DNA of 64,000 bases from Vanilla planifolia (taxonomy: Eukaryota; Streptophyta; Magnoliopsida; Asparagales; Orchidaceae), in NCBI GenBank assembly GCA_023846275.1, contig CM043877.1, positions 17,776,607 through 17,840,606 of the forward strand. The letters run 5' to 3'. Each line of letters opens with the position of its first letter. Positions within the stretch are counted from its first letter, which is position 1. The translations under genes and the position numbers were made by a program. The notes below the pieces were generated by a model, which saw only the letters and a list, made by a program, of their open reading frames with translations, made no database searches and was not told where the DNA came from. Below, one piece after another: positions 44,522-59,239 of this stretch.

Positions 44522-47500
44522 ATGACTAAAATATTAGTATGGAATATCAGGGGCATCTATGGCAAGAACTCACGGTGCTACCTTCAAAGGCTTGTGTGGG
44601 AAAGGAAGATTGGGGTGGTCACCTTAGATGGAGGAGCTGCTTGGCAAGAACTGGAACTATGCATTACAACCTTCGGCAGGGAAGTCTGCTGGCATTGTCC
44701 TTCTATGGAGGAGCTACTTGGTGGTGAAATCCATTCATTCGTTGATGCATGCGATCTCGTTTGAGGTGGGCATGAACGGGGGAGCAATACTCAAGTGCTG
44801 TGTTGTCTATGGGTCGAGGGAAACCCTGAAACGCAAGGAATTGTGGGACTTCTTGAGGGAGGAGGCTGAGAATGCTGGCCCTTTACTGGTTGCTGACGAC
44901 TTTAATGTTGTAATGTCGCAAGGTGAAAAGAAGGGGGAAGGAAATTTAGATCCAACAGTCTGTAGCAAGAATTTGCAGACGTGATTCAGGACCTCAAGCT
45001 GGTGGATCTCATGTTTACTGGGAACAAATTCACGTGGTGTAATGGCAAGGACGGGGGCACAAGGATTCTGGAAAGGCTGGACAGAGCGCTGATGAACGTT
45101 GCAGGCATGCGTGCATACCCGGGCTGCTCTGTTACTCACCTCGCGTGGATTGGCTCAGATCATTGTCCTCTTCTCATTGACATGGAGGGTGGGCGTAGGC
45201 TTGTTTGCAAGCGCCGCATTCAATTTGAGAGCATTTGGCTGCAGTTTGCAAAGGCAATTGGGGTGATTCATCGGGCTTGGAGCAGACGCACCAAGAGGAA
45301 TCATATGGAAGGCCTATCAACCAAGTTTCGGAGGTCACTTGTGGCATTGCGCAAGTGGAGTAAATCGGATGTTGGTGACATAATGAGTGGCAATGTGAAC
45401 TTAGAACACAGCATCAACACATTGCAAATTAAAGAGTCTCAAGAGGGATTAAATGCAGAGGAACACTGGCGTCTTGGGCAATTGATTTTGGATTTCCACC
45501 GCGGCTGTGCGTTGGAGGAGCGATGGTGGTGGCAAAAGGCTAAAATCCATTGGGCCCAATTGGGAGACCGTAATACCCGATTCTTCCATGCTGCTGCCAC
45601 TGCACGTACTCGTTACAATCTCATTGCCTAGCTAAAGGTTGATTCGGGCAGCATGGTCACTACGTAGGATAGTATGTGCGCGATCTTGGAACCTTTCTTT
45701 CAGAAGAAGTGGGGTGGTGGGATGACTACTCTACCTCCTCTAAAGCATGTGCCGCACGCTAGTGTTAACGATGCCCAGGCAACCATGCTGGCATGCCCTG
45801 TGATGGAACAGGAGGTTATTTTGGCCATCAAAGCTGCCAAGAGGAATAAAGCCCCCGGCTTGGATGGGGTTACTGCGGAATTTATCCAAGGTTATTGGCA
45901 GATCACTCAGGGTGACACAATTCGGGCTGTGCTCTCCTTCTTCGCCGAGAAGCAAATGCCTAGGTGCTGGAAGGACACACTCATCATCCTTATACCGAAG
46001 ACTCATGGCGCCTGCAGGCCGGAACAGTTCAGGCCAATAAGTTTATGTAACGTCATCTACAAAGTTGTCGCGAGGGTTCTTGTTGAAAGGCTTAAGCCGA
46101 TTCTTCCCTACCTCATATCAAGAGAACAGGGGGCATTCGTGCCGGGAAGATGCATTGCAGACAATATATTCACAGCCCAGGAAATGGCTTCGCGCATACA
46201 TTCTTCCTCCACGAGGGCTGGGCTCATGGCAATTAAGGTGGACATGGAGCAAGCCTATGATACGGTGTGATGGGAGTGTGTGATGAATATATTGAAAATT
46301 ATGGAGTTTCCATCCATCTGATGCGACTGGGTTGAGGCTTGTATCATGAACCCCAGGTATGGAGTCCTGCTCAATGGTGTTCGGCTTCCTTGGATCCACG
46401 CGCAACGCGGCCTGCGTCATGGATGCCCGCTTTCGCTGTATCTGTTCAAATTCATCACAGAGTATCTCTCAACAATCATGCATAACTATGAGTCCAGATC
46501 ATTGCTTGGGTTTAGATGTGGGAAGAACTCTTCGCCTGTTTCCCATCTGCTGTTTGCTGATGATATCCTTGTTTATGCATCAGCTACACGCGTTGCTGCG
46601 CGTGCAGTCAAGAAGTCTATGCAGGAGTTTTGTAGGGCCACGGGAATGAGGGTTAACCTTGTGAAGTCGAAGGCCTTTTTCGGCAAAATCACGAGCACAA
46701 AAAGGAGGAAGGTGATTGCGAGGAAACTGCAAATGGCCCGTGGGGAGAATCTTTGCTATCTGGGTGTTCCCATTTCGGCAAAATTAATCACGTTGGAGGA
46801 TGTTAAATTCATGCTCCAGAAGATTGACGATCAGGTGATGAAATGGCGCATTAGACCTTTATCACTCGCTGGGAGGGTTGCCATGATCAAATGTGTCCTC
46901 AATGCTATCCCTAGTCATCTGCTGAGTCATTATGTCTTGCCGAAGCGTGCTATCGACGCGGTGGAGCAGAAGATAAGGAATTTTCTTTGGTGTGGTGCCA
47001 CTGGCGCAAGAAGGATGCATTATGCTAGTTGGGAGAATGTCACCTTGCCCAAGGATGCGGGAGGCCTTGGCCTGCTGGACCTGCGCACTTGGCAGCGGGT
47101 TCTGCTTATGAAACATTGCAGGAGATTGATTGGTCGCGAGGAGAACTCCTGGGTGTGCATCATGGATACTAAATACGACACTGCTCATACCCTTGTTAAG
47201 ACACCGCGGGGAGCATCTCATGCATGCAGACTCGTTGCTGCTGGCATGCCGTTCGCCCTTGCTAACTTTGTGTGGAGAATTGGCAATGGCAAGGACGTTT
47301 TATTCGTCGGTGTGCTCCCAATTTACTTGTGGCCCACGTTCATCAACATGGAGGTGGATTGGCCAAGACATGTGAGTGCATGCGTTGCCGACATGGGTGT
47401 TTGGAATGAAGAAAGCATCAGGGCTTGGGCTAGCGACCTCCTCTTTGAGCGCGTTATGCACTTGCCATGGGCTCGGAATCGTGACATGCTCTTGCAGTCA

Positions 47501-48616
47501 CAGACGGAGTCGCCCCAAGTCAACAACTCAAAAATATACATGCTATTACGCTGCGCTAATGGGGGTGACTGCATGGGAAATCATAATGCAAACATGGAGC
47601 ACTTCAAGACGATCTGGAAAATGAAGGCACTGCCCAGGGTGAGATTCTTCCTATGGCGATTGGTAGGTGATCATCTCCCGACAGCAGCTTGGCTGGCCCG
47701 CAGGAGACTTGCTGAGTGCAGCAGCTGTGTTTGGGGTTGCAATGCTGACGAGATGCCATAGCATATTATATGGGAATGCCCACATGCACAGGTGTTTTGG
47801 AGTAGCCACCAACTTCATGGGGCCGTCTCTGCTCTTGGCCTTCGCCATGGTGAGGGCACTGGGATATCTTTTTTGCAACGATTCCTTGAATTAGTGGCGG
47901 CTCCTGTGCGGTGCGAAGCTAATAGTATGGTGCATGCTGCAACCTTAGCCATGGCGATGTATTACATTTGGGAGCTCCGCAATGTGAAGAAGCATAGCGA
48001 TGAAATGCCAAATTACAATCTCATCCTGCGGAAGCTGCAGATTGAGATAGCTCTGCTTCACAGAACCCGCCCATCCACGTCCTGCGGGAACCTGCTCAGT
48101 TCACCTGAACTGAATGTAGCCCAAAACTGGGTTCCCCCTCCCACTGGATGGGTTAAATTCAATTGTGACGCGGCCGTTGGTGATCATTTGGCGGGCCTCG
48201 GTCTGGTGGCTAGGGATCACACGGGGAAGCCCCTGCTGGTGATCGGAAAGAAAGTTTTCTCTCGAGCAAGTGCAGCCATGGAAGCTTATGCTATACTGGA
48301 GGCCCTTGAATTTGCTAGGACTGCGCTTCCGGAGACTCGGGCCATCTAGCTCCAAACTGACTCGACGCTGGCCATGCAGGTAGTGCGTACAATTCTCACC
48401 CAGGTGCCCACGGGGGGTGTGTTTGCCAAAGCAATTCTTGATGCTCGAGACCTTAACGCTCTTGTCATTACGTACATTCAGTGGAACGGCAACGCGCCGG
48501 CGGACTGGGCGGCGCACGCTGCTTGCCGTTCTGACTTTGCTTGGGGACGGGGTATGCCTCTCCCTAAGCCCTTACTAAAGTTACTGCTTCTGGACTTCCT
48601 GTTTGATCCTCCGTAG
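44522..48616 (+). pseudogene. LINE-B ORF2: endonuclease, reverse transcriptase, RNase H, broken
   Basis: ORF2 opens at ATG 44522 with I-L-V-W-N-I-R-G and is split into at least seven open pieces (44522-44700, 44628-44984, 44981-45631, 45674-46270, 46346-47761, 47792-48349, 48374-48616). The endonuclease G-D-F-N motif is D-D-F-N, and S-D-H is kept. The reverse transcriptase keeps E-Q-G-A-F-V-P-G-R, V-D-M-E-Q-A-Y-D and F-A-D-D, but a TGA follows Y-D-T-V and another follows P-S-I. The zf-RVT domain has a TAG after D-E-M-P. RNase H acidic positions remain (N-C-D-A-A, Q-T-D-S, A-P-A-D-W), with a TAG before Q-T-D-S. It aligns end to end with LINE-A ORF2. Confidence 0.93.
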
Positions 48617-48668
48617 AGGACGCTGCATGTAACGGTGCCCCTTCGAATGAATGAAGGTTACTTTTCAG

Positions 48669-48685
48669 GAAAAAGATTTTATTAA
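48669..48685. repeat. Right target-site duplication of LINE-B
   Basis: It matches 41988-42004. Confidence 0.9.
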
Positions 48686-49110
48686 ACTTGATGCTTTTCT
48701 AACTAACAATTGTTTAAAGTACATACATTAAGAGGAGAATGAATTTAAGGAGACTTTTTGTATGCTTAATTGATTTAATGTATTTTATTTTAATAGTTTC
48801 TTAATGGTTTTGTCATTAACAAAAGGGACAGATTATTAAATCTTTGGTCCATATACCACTCATTTGATGAAAACAAAATATTGTATTATTTTACTAATAC
48901 TTTTCTTAAGTGTTTTAAATTATTTTTCTTAAGATTGAATATACTAATCAACTAGAAAGCTTGGGCCTTATAGAGCTTATTTGTAGTATTTTGCTATTAA
49001 TCGTAACTAACACTAAGGGAAATACAAAACTTAAGCAAACATTGATAAGATATTTTTTGTATCATCCTTACTTTCTTTAGAATATTAGACTTAAAATAGT
49101 TTGCTTGTGG
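48686..49110. other. AT-rich spacer
   Basis: Nothing recognisable lies between LINE-B and the eroded LTR pair. Confidence 0.6.
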
Positions 49111-51468
49111 CATTAGAAATTGGTAAGGATGTGATCAAGAGCTCAATTCTAAGTTTATTAAATCTAAAACATATGAAAAAAAATTAAGGGAGGCAACAAA
49201 ACTACAAATATAATTGTAGCAAGATTATGTAGAAAGAACCACACTTGCTGCTGTGCATGAAGGCTTACTACGAGTTGATAGATTCTTGTGCTCATTGGGA
49301 TAGTGTAGCACTTAAGATCATGCATATGAACTATATATGCACTTGTGTTAGTCATCTGTTGTGTCGATGCAGTCAGTACATTTGTGACAAAACCAATGTG
49401 CATGCAAGAGCAATGCCTTGTCATGCATGCGTAAACAAGCTAAATGTAAAAGAAATTTGTAAAATTTTCTATTTATGATAAAAAACTATATCTTTCTTAT
49501 AGAATTTAAAATATTATATATATATATATAATAAAATATTATATCTAAATCTCTATATATAAGGATAAGAATAATGAAAGAAGTATCTCACCTTATGGCG
49601 AAGACTTCTTCTTTCCTTTCTTCTTTAGCTTTTTTATCATTATCATGCTTTAATTATGTCATTTTGACTCAAAAAAGAAAGTATTTTATCAAAGGTTTTG
49701 CATACGAACACCTCAACGACAGATCATAATCTTTTTGGTATCAAAGCACATTGATTTGATGCCAATGGTAGAAGCTATGAAGAAAGTAGTTGATGAGAAA
49801 ACCATAAAATGAAATTAGGCAATTGAGGAGACTTAAATTTAGATAACTATGTAACTATTTCACTAGTATGTTTAGAGCTACAAGTAGCTTTATTAACATG
49901 ATAAATGAAATTGCTAATAGGGATTGTGCTAAAATCTAAATCTTTTCCTATGATAAATCCAAAAGATAATCAGTTAAAGAAAATATCTTAATAAAATAAA
50001 TTTTAGAATAAGTAATAATCTAAAGATAATTAAAGATAAAGATGAGGATAACATTACCAATCTCATCTTTTCATTGTATAGGAATTGATAACATCTTTTC
50101 AAGATAGATGCTATAGATGATTACCAATTTATGATGGTACAGTATATGTAAAAAAACTGAATACTTAATTAGTATAATTAGAGATATATTTTTTTGTATG
50201 ACTATTCATTAATAGTTATGACAACATATGTTTGATTAGAAATGATGAGTCATTTATTAGCTTGGTATAATTGTCACTTAAGAACTAGCATAACTTTAAA
50301 AGTAACATGGAGATAATTTAAAAAATTTATTAGAGAAAAAAATTATCCCATGAGTTACATAAAAGAATAGTAAAAATGTGACATAGTCTATGATACCAAG
50401 AATGACTAACTATATAAGAATATATTACATAATTCTTATGACAAGCTGTAAGTTTGTGAATACTCATCAATAAGATGTAGATTTTTTCATTGCAAGTATG
50501 TATTATCATATTATCATCAAATTATCTTTTTTTATTCAATTTTTAAAACAACCAAATACATTCATAGTGGTCATAAAAAAGAATGAATGTAAAGAGATAA
50601 AATATCAAAAAGTTTGAGTATAAGTTCAAAGATTAGAGATTAAAAACAAATATTCTCGAATAAAATATTTTATGATAATAATCTTACTAGTAGACCTTAA
50701 AAGTGTTATGATCATTATAAGATGATATGGCCTATATATTAAAAATGTTGGAAATTACATCTTTAAAAAGTTCAATAGAGGTAATATACTTATTATTACT
50801 TAGACTAAAAAGACACCTGAAAAAAATCCAAAAATTGTGAAGAAAATTAAGGGAAGCTACAAAACAACAAAAATCATTGTAGCAGCAACATGAAGTAAGA
50901 ACCACATGCACGATTATACATGAAAGCTCATTTTGATGTGTCAAATTGCTACACCCAATGGACATGCACGATCGTCAGTATCACACATGTGATACAGGTG
51001 TGGATTGGTCACCTATTGTGTCAACAATATCAATGTGCTCATGGCAGGGCTTGTCTATATTTGAGAATAAGACCTACATGCTTCAGTAGTGATCTATTAT
51101 GGTCTTCTATGTGTGGATAATAACTCGAGCATTCACAGACAGGCTCATGTAGCTTGAAATTTGCAACATGTTTTATTTTTGGTCATAAACCACATTTGAT
51201 TATGAAAATTAAAATATTATGTAATTTTTTAATAAAATATTAAATTTAAACCTCTATATAAAAGGATAATAATATTGAATGAAGTAATTTAGAATTTCTT
51301 GAACTCTAACTTCATAGGGAATTAAATTTTCTTGTGAAAAAACATCTTCCTATTCTTTTTGTCCTTAGTTCCTTGCTCATATGCTTCAACCTTTGCTATT
51401 GCAACTCTAAATAGAAAGTTTTTCATTAAAGGCTCAGAGCAAGAACACCTCATTGATAGCTCAGTTGG
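49111..51468 (+). mobile_element. Eroded short LTR element with gag-only interior
   Basis: Two diverged direct repeats, about 49111-49728 and 50746-51468, share blocks such as AATTAAGGGAGGC / AATTAAGGGAAGC, ATGAAGGCTTACTACGA / ATGAAAGCTCATTTTGA and ACACCTCA near their right ends. The right copy begins TGTTGGAAATT, a typical LTR start. After the left copy, TGGTATCAAAGC (49736-49747) is one base from the initiator-Met primer site. The 1-kb interior shows only gag-like sequence (about 50110-50400, including T-W-R with Q/stop-F-K-K-F-I-R-E-K). The ends are approximate and no target duplication was confirmed. Confidence 0.65.
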
Positions 51469-54400
51469 AATGTGACTATTAAATACTTTTAAAACCATTC
51501 ATACACTTATTTATGGAATAACTTAAGTAAATATTTCATCTAGACTTCTTCTCATGCAAAATATGTCTTGTAACATAGAAATTTTATCACTTAGTAAAGT
51601 TGAATGACATAGTAATTAAAAAGAATGTGAATTATGTCAAGTTTAACAAAACTATATTAATCTCTCTTTTTTATGATTTGTTTGGTAATAAACAATAAGT
51701 GAAAGAAGCTGGTAAGAGAGGTGAGATTAAGGAGAGAAAAAGAGAGATAATTTGAGGAGGTTTGAATTAAATCACCATGTGATAAAAGAGGTAAAATTAG
51801 GAGAAGGAAAAAATTATGTACAAAGGAATTCCAATATTTTCATACCAAAAGATTTGCTTAAAGGTAAGATTATAGTTAATTTTTCTTTTCCTTAAATCAA
51901 GTATTTATTATATGAAGTGTTGTTGATGATTGATTTTCGATGTCTCATGTTTTAAGTTGAACTTCCCTTAATTCTCTTGCCACATTAATTGCACAACATG
52001 ATTCTAGTTATCATTTTGTATGATCTACATAACTTAATAGGGTGATGAGGCCATCAACCTTGTTTGTTTGATATTATAGTTAAGTCAGTTGAAGTGCAGA
52101 GAGATCGTATAATATAACTTGGTGATTAGACAAGTATGGTTGGCTTCAAAAATCATGTAGCACTGAGTGACTTTCTATGTTTTATCAACAACAGCTAGAG
52201 ATCATATAATACTATTCGATGATTAGAGAAGTATGACCAATTTTAAGAAGTTCATAGGAATGATAGTGTGATGATCGCTTAGATTCCTTTCTCAGATTTT
52301 GGTGCCACTTCTACTCATTCTTTTAATATTTCTTTATTTAATTTTTAAAACATGGAAATTTTCTTTTGTTTTTCTTAAATCATACAATGAAAGCAAGTTG
52401 TTTTGAAAACATAACACTTTTTAATAAAAACCATTTAAAAGTTTGTGGAAGAGAAACATAAATCTTATTAATTATAAATAAACACATTTAAAACTAATTA
52501 TTCATTTAAATAGCTTTACCTATAAAAAATACCAATTTAATAACATTGAGCCATCATATAAGTAATAATTATTCTTTAACAACAATAATACTTTGTTAAC
52601 ATCATGATTAGAATAATGGTATTACCTTTTTTAAATAAAGAGAAATAACTAACAAAAAATATAACATCTTTTGGGTTATATCATCACATGTTAGTTATCA
52701 CTACTCCTTAGTAATCCTATGGTGTACCTCATTTGACTTAAAAGTGTTAGATCAAAAATAATCTAAACAAAATGACACTAACTCAGTGACAAACAACAAG
52801 TTCATGTAAAGGTATAGTGTAGAAAAAACATAAGAATAAATAATAAAAGTAAAGAAAAGTATCATGTGAAATCCTTTAACACAGTATATTATCACATTTA
52901 TAAATTTGTTTACTTTTTTAACCTTTTTTCTTCTTAGGGTTTACCTTAAGGAAATGCCATTTCATAATTGATTGGGCATGTTTTGGAACTATTAGTCTAA
53001 CATAAACTACTTAAATTATTGTCTCCTTTAGCTTAACTTCACAACTATCTTTTTAAAATAGTAGTCATTATTTTAGACAATTTTTCATCCTATCAACTTT
53101 TGAGTTTTTCCTTCCATTCATCAAACCATTTTCCCTTTTCTCTTCATCTTTTCTTTTCCTTTTTCACAATCTTATCATTTCTTTTTCTTTGAGGAAACAT
53201 TCACAATGATAAATTTTATTGACCATTCTCTTTTACTTTTTGTGAACATGGTCACACAATATGAAAATAGATAAAGCTTACAACTAAAGCATCATAATAC
53301 TATATACTCAAGTAATCGTATTAAAAAACATGATATAAAACTTTGCTATTCACAAAATATCAAGCATCCTCAAATATTCCCTTTAAGATCATCTTTTAAG
53401 GTTCTATACTTGTAGTAAACATTATGCATTAAAGATAACTCATAAACACAACTTACTTATACAAGCATCCTCAACATTTTGACATTCTGAACTTTCATTT
53501 AAGAGCTTCTATTCTATACTACATCGACCACATAGTATAATATTACCTATCTCTTATTTTTCTATGTAACTAGTCTCTCCAAGGACTAGATCTTTGCATG
53601 ATTTCTCTTTCAACTCTTAGGTGCTATAGATCTTATAGTCAGATCCCCTTAATTTTTTCTTTGTATTGTGTACAAACCTTTCATGGATTCTTTTCTTTTA
53701 TTTCCTCTCAATCACACTTGGTTGAAGATATTTATTAAAATTTTTCCTAAAATATCCTCTTCATATGTGAATCAAAGCTTTCCCAATTGTTCACCTCCTC
53801 TTAATAATCATATCCATTTGATTAGCCTTTTTGACTTCATTTTTACTTAACATTTATGGTTTTTTATCCATTAGACTCTCTTCATGATAATTAACTCAAC
53901 TAATTATTGTTTCATATTTTAAAATTCTTGATAAAAAGTATCATACTATACCATCTTTTGACTTTGTATTGTATAATACTTGATATTTATGTTAGTCTCT
54001 CACTAATTCTATTGATTGTATTTATATGAAGTCATAATCATACTTGTATGATACCTTTTAATACATGGTTTCATTTTGTAGTAGCTGATGATGCTTATGC
54101 ATGAATCTCTTATATCGTGATTATACTTATATGATCTTCTTAATAATACCTGTACGATCCTTATTTACCCATTTAGCTCATGTATTCCTTTCTCTTTTAA
54201 AGTCATTATACTATAAGATGCATTTAGATTTATTCATAACCCATTCAGATGTACTTAGTAGTTTAATTTTCATTTTTATTTGCTCGTCCATGTACAATAT
54301 ATGATATTATCCTACGATCCATACTTCTTTCTTTTGGCCTCATCCAACTCCTTTGTAGTGATGCTTATCCAATGTTTGATTATATTGTTTGATGATCCAT

Positions 54401-57400
54401 TTAGTATTATATGTTCTTCTTCGACTTATTCAATTTTGCTTTATATTTTGTTACACTATATGATTTGCTTGATTGTATTGTACAATTACCTTATATAATT
54501 AAAAAACTCCATAGAAATTTAAGAAAAAGTTATAAAATTCCAAATATTTAAAAAACATATAATTGATTAGAAACATTTTCATTTTTTATTTGAGAATGTT
54601 ATGAATTGGCATCCAATCTCTGCTCGATGAGTGATGGCTAGCGATCATATAACTCAATTTGTGAGGGTAGACTATAAGTTACGGAGTCAATAATAGTGAA
54701 GCTTAGTTGAATTATGAAGGATATTGGGGATCATTTGAGACAACTTTTACAAGTTCTTTTGCTTTAGAAATTGAGTAATTTTGCAAAAAATAGAAATATA
54801 AAAAAGGAAAGCAAGTGCATGAGTTTCTTTAAAGTTTGATGATTGAATCTAAATCATTAGTGATGAAATACAATGGGAATTATGGAAGGACAAGAGCAAG
54901 ACAATTAAGACATTCTCTCAAAGGTATCAAGTAGAAAAAACTAAAATATAAAAATTTAAAAATTACTTACTATACATATCATGCTCATTCCTTATATTAC
55001 ATGTTAAGATGCAAACACTGATAGGGCTGGGTTCCTTAAATGATAACTTAGGACCTTAAGTGGGAGATTATATTATAGTTTTTGAGCTTATAAGAGCTAT
55101 TTAATTTGTAAAGGCTTGTTGTATTTTATGATAGTTGTATTATTAATTGTTATTTAAACTTTGGCATTATATGATAGTTTAGAATTATGTATGTTACATT
55201 TTATTTAATTGTTATAAAATTATGTCTTACGAATCATGATTTTCTTTGTTAACTTTGTTTGTTTTTAGTTTTGTGTTTGTGAAGATTATTACTTACCTTG
55301 TTTTAGCCTAAAAAATTTGACATTTTAATGTATTTCATTATGTTTTATTCAGTTTAACTATGTGGAGTGTGACAATGTGACTAGCTAGAGAAGCAAGAGG
55401 TCAATTCATCCAAATAAGAAATTATATAAAAGGAATATGGACATCATATGATATAATAGAGTGAGCATATGACATGAGGTGAAAGAATGAAAAATATTTC
55501 AATAGAATTTTTTAATGAATTTAAGAGACTGTTTACAATAATACTTTCAAATGCTTTTGATAAAAAATATGTACTTTTATGAAATGTCAAAGAATATAAA
55601 GTGTAAAATAAAGTCTCTGAATTTTAAAGAATTTAAGAATAAAAATTGAACATGTTTTAAAATATTACAATGGAAACTATGCAAGAAATAAAAAGAAAGA
55701 AAGAGCAACAAAAGAAACATTTTAGAGCCATCAAAGTAGGTAAATTAAATATATTTAAATTATTAAATTATATTAAAATATTATTATGGTATGTGATTTG
55801 AGCATATTGTATGACATAGATTCATATATATTTGTTTTGACCTTCAAGATAAGATATATATATATATATATCTGTGTGTGTGTGTGTGTGTGTGTATGTG
55901 TGTGCTGAAAGAATCAGAATATATGATAAGAAAGAAATGAATAAAATAAAAAGAAAATAAAAGAAAGAGAATATTAAGATGAATGGCTTATTGATTTATA
56001 ATATCATAAGAAAAATGAAATAAAAATATAATTAGATTTTTTTAATATACTTATCTTATAGCTGCTTAATTTTTTAAGATCAAACCTACTATTATAGGCA
56101 CTATAGTAGGTAAGCACCTCATTATCATAAGTATAGAATACTAGGTGATATTGGTAGAGGTTTAATGATAGATGATATGATCAACCCATTCTTTCATTAT
56201 TATAATGATCATTAGCCATGATATATAGAGACCTCATTATTGAACTACATGATATTGGGTAATTTGGGTAGTGGTTCAGTGTTAGAGATATGAAACAAGG
56301 TATTATGGAGTGGAGATAGTGATCATATAAGAAACTTAGATCCTTATGAAAGATCATAAGAATAAAAATGGACATGAATATGAAAGTAAGAAAAGAAAAA
56401 AATATATGATACAAGTACTATATAATATTAGTATTATGAGATGACTAGATGCATACTTGATTATGATGCCTACAAGTGCATATGCAATGACTTTACACTT
56501 CTATTTTTTTATTATTACTATGCATTATTCTTATTTATTACTTCAACTTTATTTATTAGCTACATTACTATACCTTTATGTTGTTGTGTTGCTTATAACT
56601 AATAGGTTATCTATTGAGTATATCATATTTATTATCTACTTATATTATAGGCCAAGATGTTGATATTCATGAAGTTGGGTGTTTCTAATGGATAGTTTAT
56701 GACCTTAAATGTGAGAGCATATTTTATTTGTGTGTTTTGTTAGAAACTATTCTATATGTTGTTGGAAAATGAAGTATTAATTTATTATTTTAGCTTATGG
56801 ATTATATAAGAACTTTATGATTATGTGTATTACTTTTACATAGTTTTCATTTGTAATAATATATGAATTCGTGATGTATCATTATCACCCCTCTTGATTT
56901 TTGGATTGTATCCTCTAAATTTATTACTTTCATTACTTTTACATGATATTTTTCATTGGGTATTTAATTAGGTTTCATTAAGATTAAGTTATGTGGATTA
57001 GAATAAGGTGATATTAATGCCTAAGGTTGAGAACCTATGATAGGTTTTTTAATAAAGACATTATAATATCAAATAGATGTCTATATTGTAATAATAAATA
57101 TTTCCTTTTTATTAAAAGCTAAATTTTTAGTATTGAAAGGATTAGCAAACTTCTAAATTGAGGATGAAGGACTATAAAGAAATCTAAGAGTATAGAATCT
57201 TAAGTTAGTGTTAGAAACGGAAGAGAGAAAAGAAGAAGGTTAGAAGAGCATGTTGAGCCCTTGGTCCTTGCATCACTATTTCTTGAGTACTTTTAAATAA
57301 TGTATCTTAAAGTCAAATAATTAATCTAATGGAGAGTTTAATCAATTGAGACATGGGATAATCCACAAGTAAAGACAAGTTAAAGAGTTTTAGTGGCTTT

Positions 57401-59230
57401 ACTCAAACTTGACTCAACTATTAAATCTTAGAGCTTCTGGTCTTAGCCCTTGGTGGAGTGGATGCTCATCTACAGTTAATCTTCTATGTAATACTTTTAG
57501 TTAGAATTGTTAAGCCTATCACTTGATACTCATATGGCATATAAAGTGTGTTCATTTTACACATGAATGTTGAATCATCAATCTCTCTTTTATACGAGTC
57601 AAATAGTGAACAAATGGTTAGATATCAAATATAAGTTAATGCCTAAAGAGTTGAATTAATCTTAGTTTAGTGATAAATAAAATGAAAATTAAAATTATGT
57701 AAACACAAGCTTTGAACTAAACCAATATATATATTGTATAATATAATTATTCTTACCAAACTTGTATCTTCCATCATCTTAGTTCTAGTTTACATCTTAT
57801 ATAGCTAGGATTGCATGTTATATAATTATGATGTCCTTATTATGATGGTATTATCCTTTGTTTGTCCATGGCTTACTTGGTCATATTATGTGCTCCCTTC
57901 TAATAGTTAAGATAAAAACCAAGTGTGTTTTATGTTTAAGTAATTTTAGGTATTGTATAGTATGAATAGTGTTCTATATTTGAATGATCAATTTCACTTT
58001 GTAGAATCATACACTGATATCCACTTATTGGATATGGATGATCTATGAATCTAAAAGTTATAGCGATATAATTATACTAGACATGTATGATCTTGAAGAT
58101 CATTTTGTAAGCTTATATAACCCTTAATAATATGTGTTGAGCAACTCTCATATAGTACAATGTAATATGTCATATTCATATGGTGTATTTTTAAGTATAT
58201 AAAATTAACAAGTCAGACAGGTGCTTTATTGGGACAATCAATTCTCTTTTATCACTTTGGTATGTTCCAGTGATTGTACTTGTATGAACATTTACCAAAA
58301 CCTACAACAGTTTGTTCAATCATGCTAATAGTGTAATTTTTTTAAAACATCTTTAAATGGTCTTAAATGATTATATAATATAAAAAAGAGTGTATTTGAG
58401 TTAGAATAATTTGATTAGCTAACTTGCAAATTGTTTGGAAGTCAAAGTTAAATAAGAGCCACAGGTTGTGCATTATACTATGAAGAACTCGTTCATCATG
58501 TTGCTATATTCAAAGCTTAATTACATTAAAGTCTCTTATTTTGTTTGATAAAATCCTTCCACTTAATGTAGATATTATGACATATTATTCTTTTATGTAA
58601 ATGATATAAGTTCTTATATTTATTAATTATTTTATGTGCTAGAACCTTGTATAACTATTGTGTAGTAATTTGAATGTTGTTGCCTCTTACCTAGCTGCAA
58701 AAAAAAAAGAGAGTTGTTATTTATTTAGGTTGATTTTTACCAAGCTATAATAAAAAAAGAAGTAATTGCTATTTAGGTTTACACCAGTAGCTGAGGTAGA
58801 ATAGGATTGGGTTTAAAGCCTAAATATTTGGCTTGATATGGATGTAGACTTGAGTTTGGACCAAATAACATAAAAATATTATTATGTTTTTTTTATCTTT
58901 CTTGCACTCTCCCACAATGAATAAAACTAAACAATAATTTCTAAAACTTTTTTATAAGAGTAATTAAAAAAAAAAGATTTTTGCTACTAGTATTACTTGG
59001 TTATGAAATTAGCTTGAGTTTCTAATTTACATAATTCACTCATCTCTTGTAAATATCACACTCTCACATTTTTAATAGAGTAAAGTCCTCCAACACAAAT
59101 GTAACCCTCTTCTCTAAGCCCTTAGAGGAGTTATGGGAGGATGTTTTGAGCTAATAAATTAGTAGAATAGTTTTATAGAATGTAAACTCCTTATATTTTA
59201 AAAGGATTTGTTCCATTTGAAGAAAAAAAT
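51469..59230. other. AT-rich DNA with scattered retroelement scraps
   Basis: I see no gene. At about 52.07-52.27 kb a 110-bp block is repeated imperfectly (ATATAACTTGGTGATTAGAC / ATACTATTCGATGATTAGAG). A purine-tract-like AAGTGGGAGA at about 55058 and a similar ATGTGAGAG at about 56708 each precede similar AT-rich DNA and may be two old 3' element ends. A TA plus TG microsatellite lies at 55853-55904. Confidence 0.5.
55853..55904. repeat. (TA)n(TG)n compound microsatellite
   Basis: About 18 bp of TA is followed by about 34 bp of TG with one interruption. Confidence 0.92.
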
Positions 59231-59239
59231 TAGATGAAT

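Larger units (their letters stand above)
42005..48668 (+). mobile_element. LINE-B: decayed full-length relative of LINE-A
   Basis: The 6664-bp element between 17-bp duplications has the same layout as LINE-A: a purine-repeat leader, ORF1, and ORF2 with endonuclease, reverse transcriptase, zf-RVT and RNase H. Many stops and frameshifts break every domain, several of them CGA to TGA, CAG to TAG or TGG to TGA changes expected from decay of methylated C. The element has no clear poly(A) tail; its 3' end reads into the duplication after CTTTTCAG. It is clearly older than LINE-A. Confidence 0.93.
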
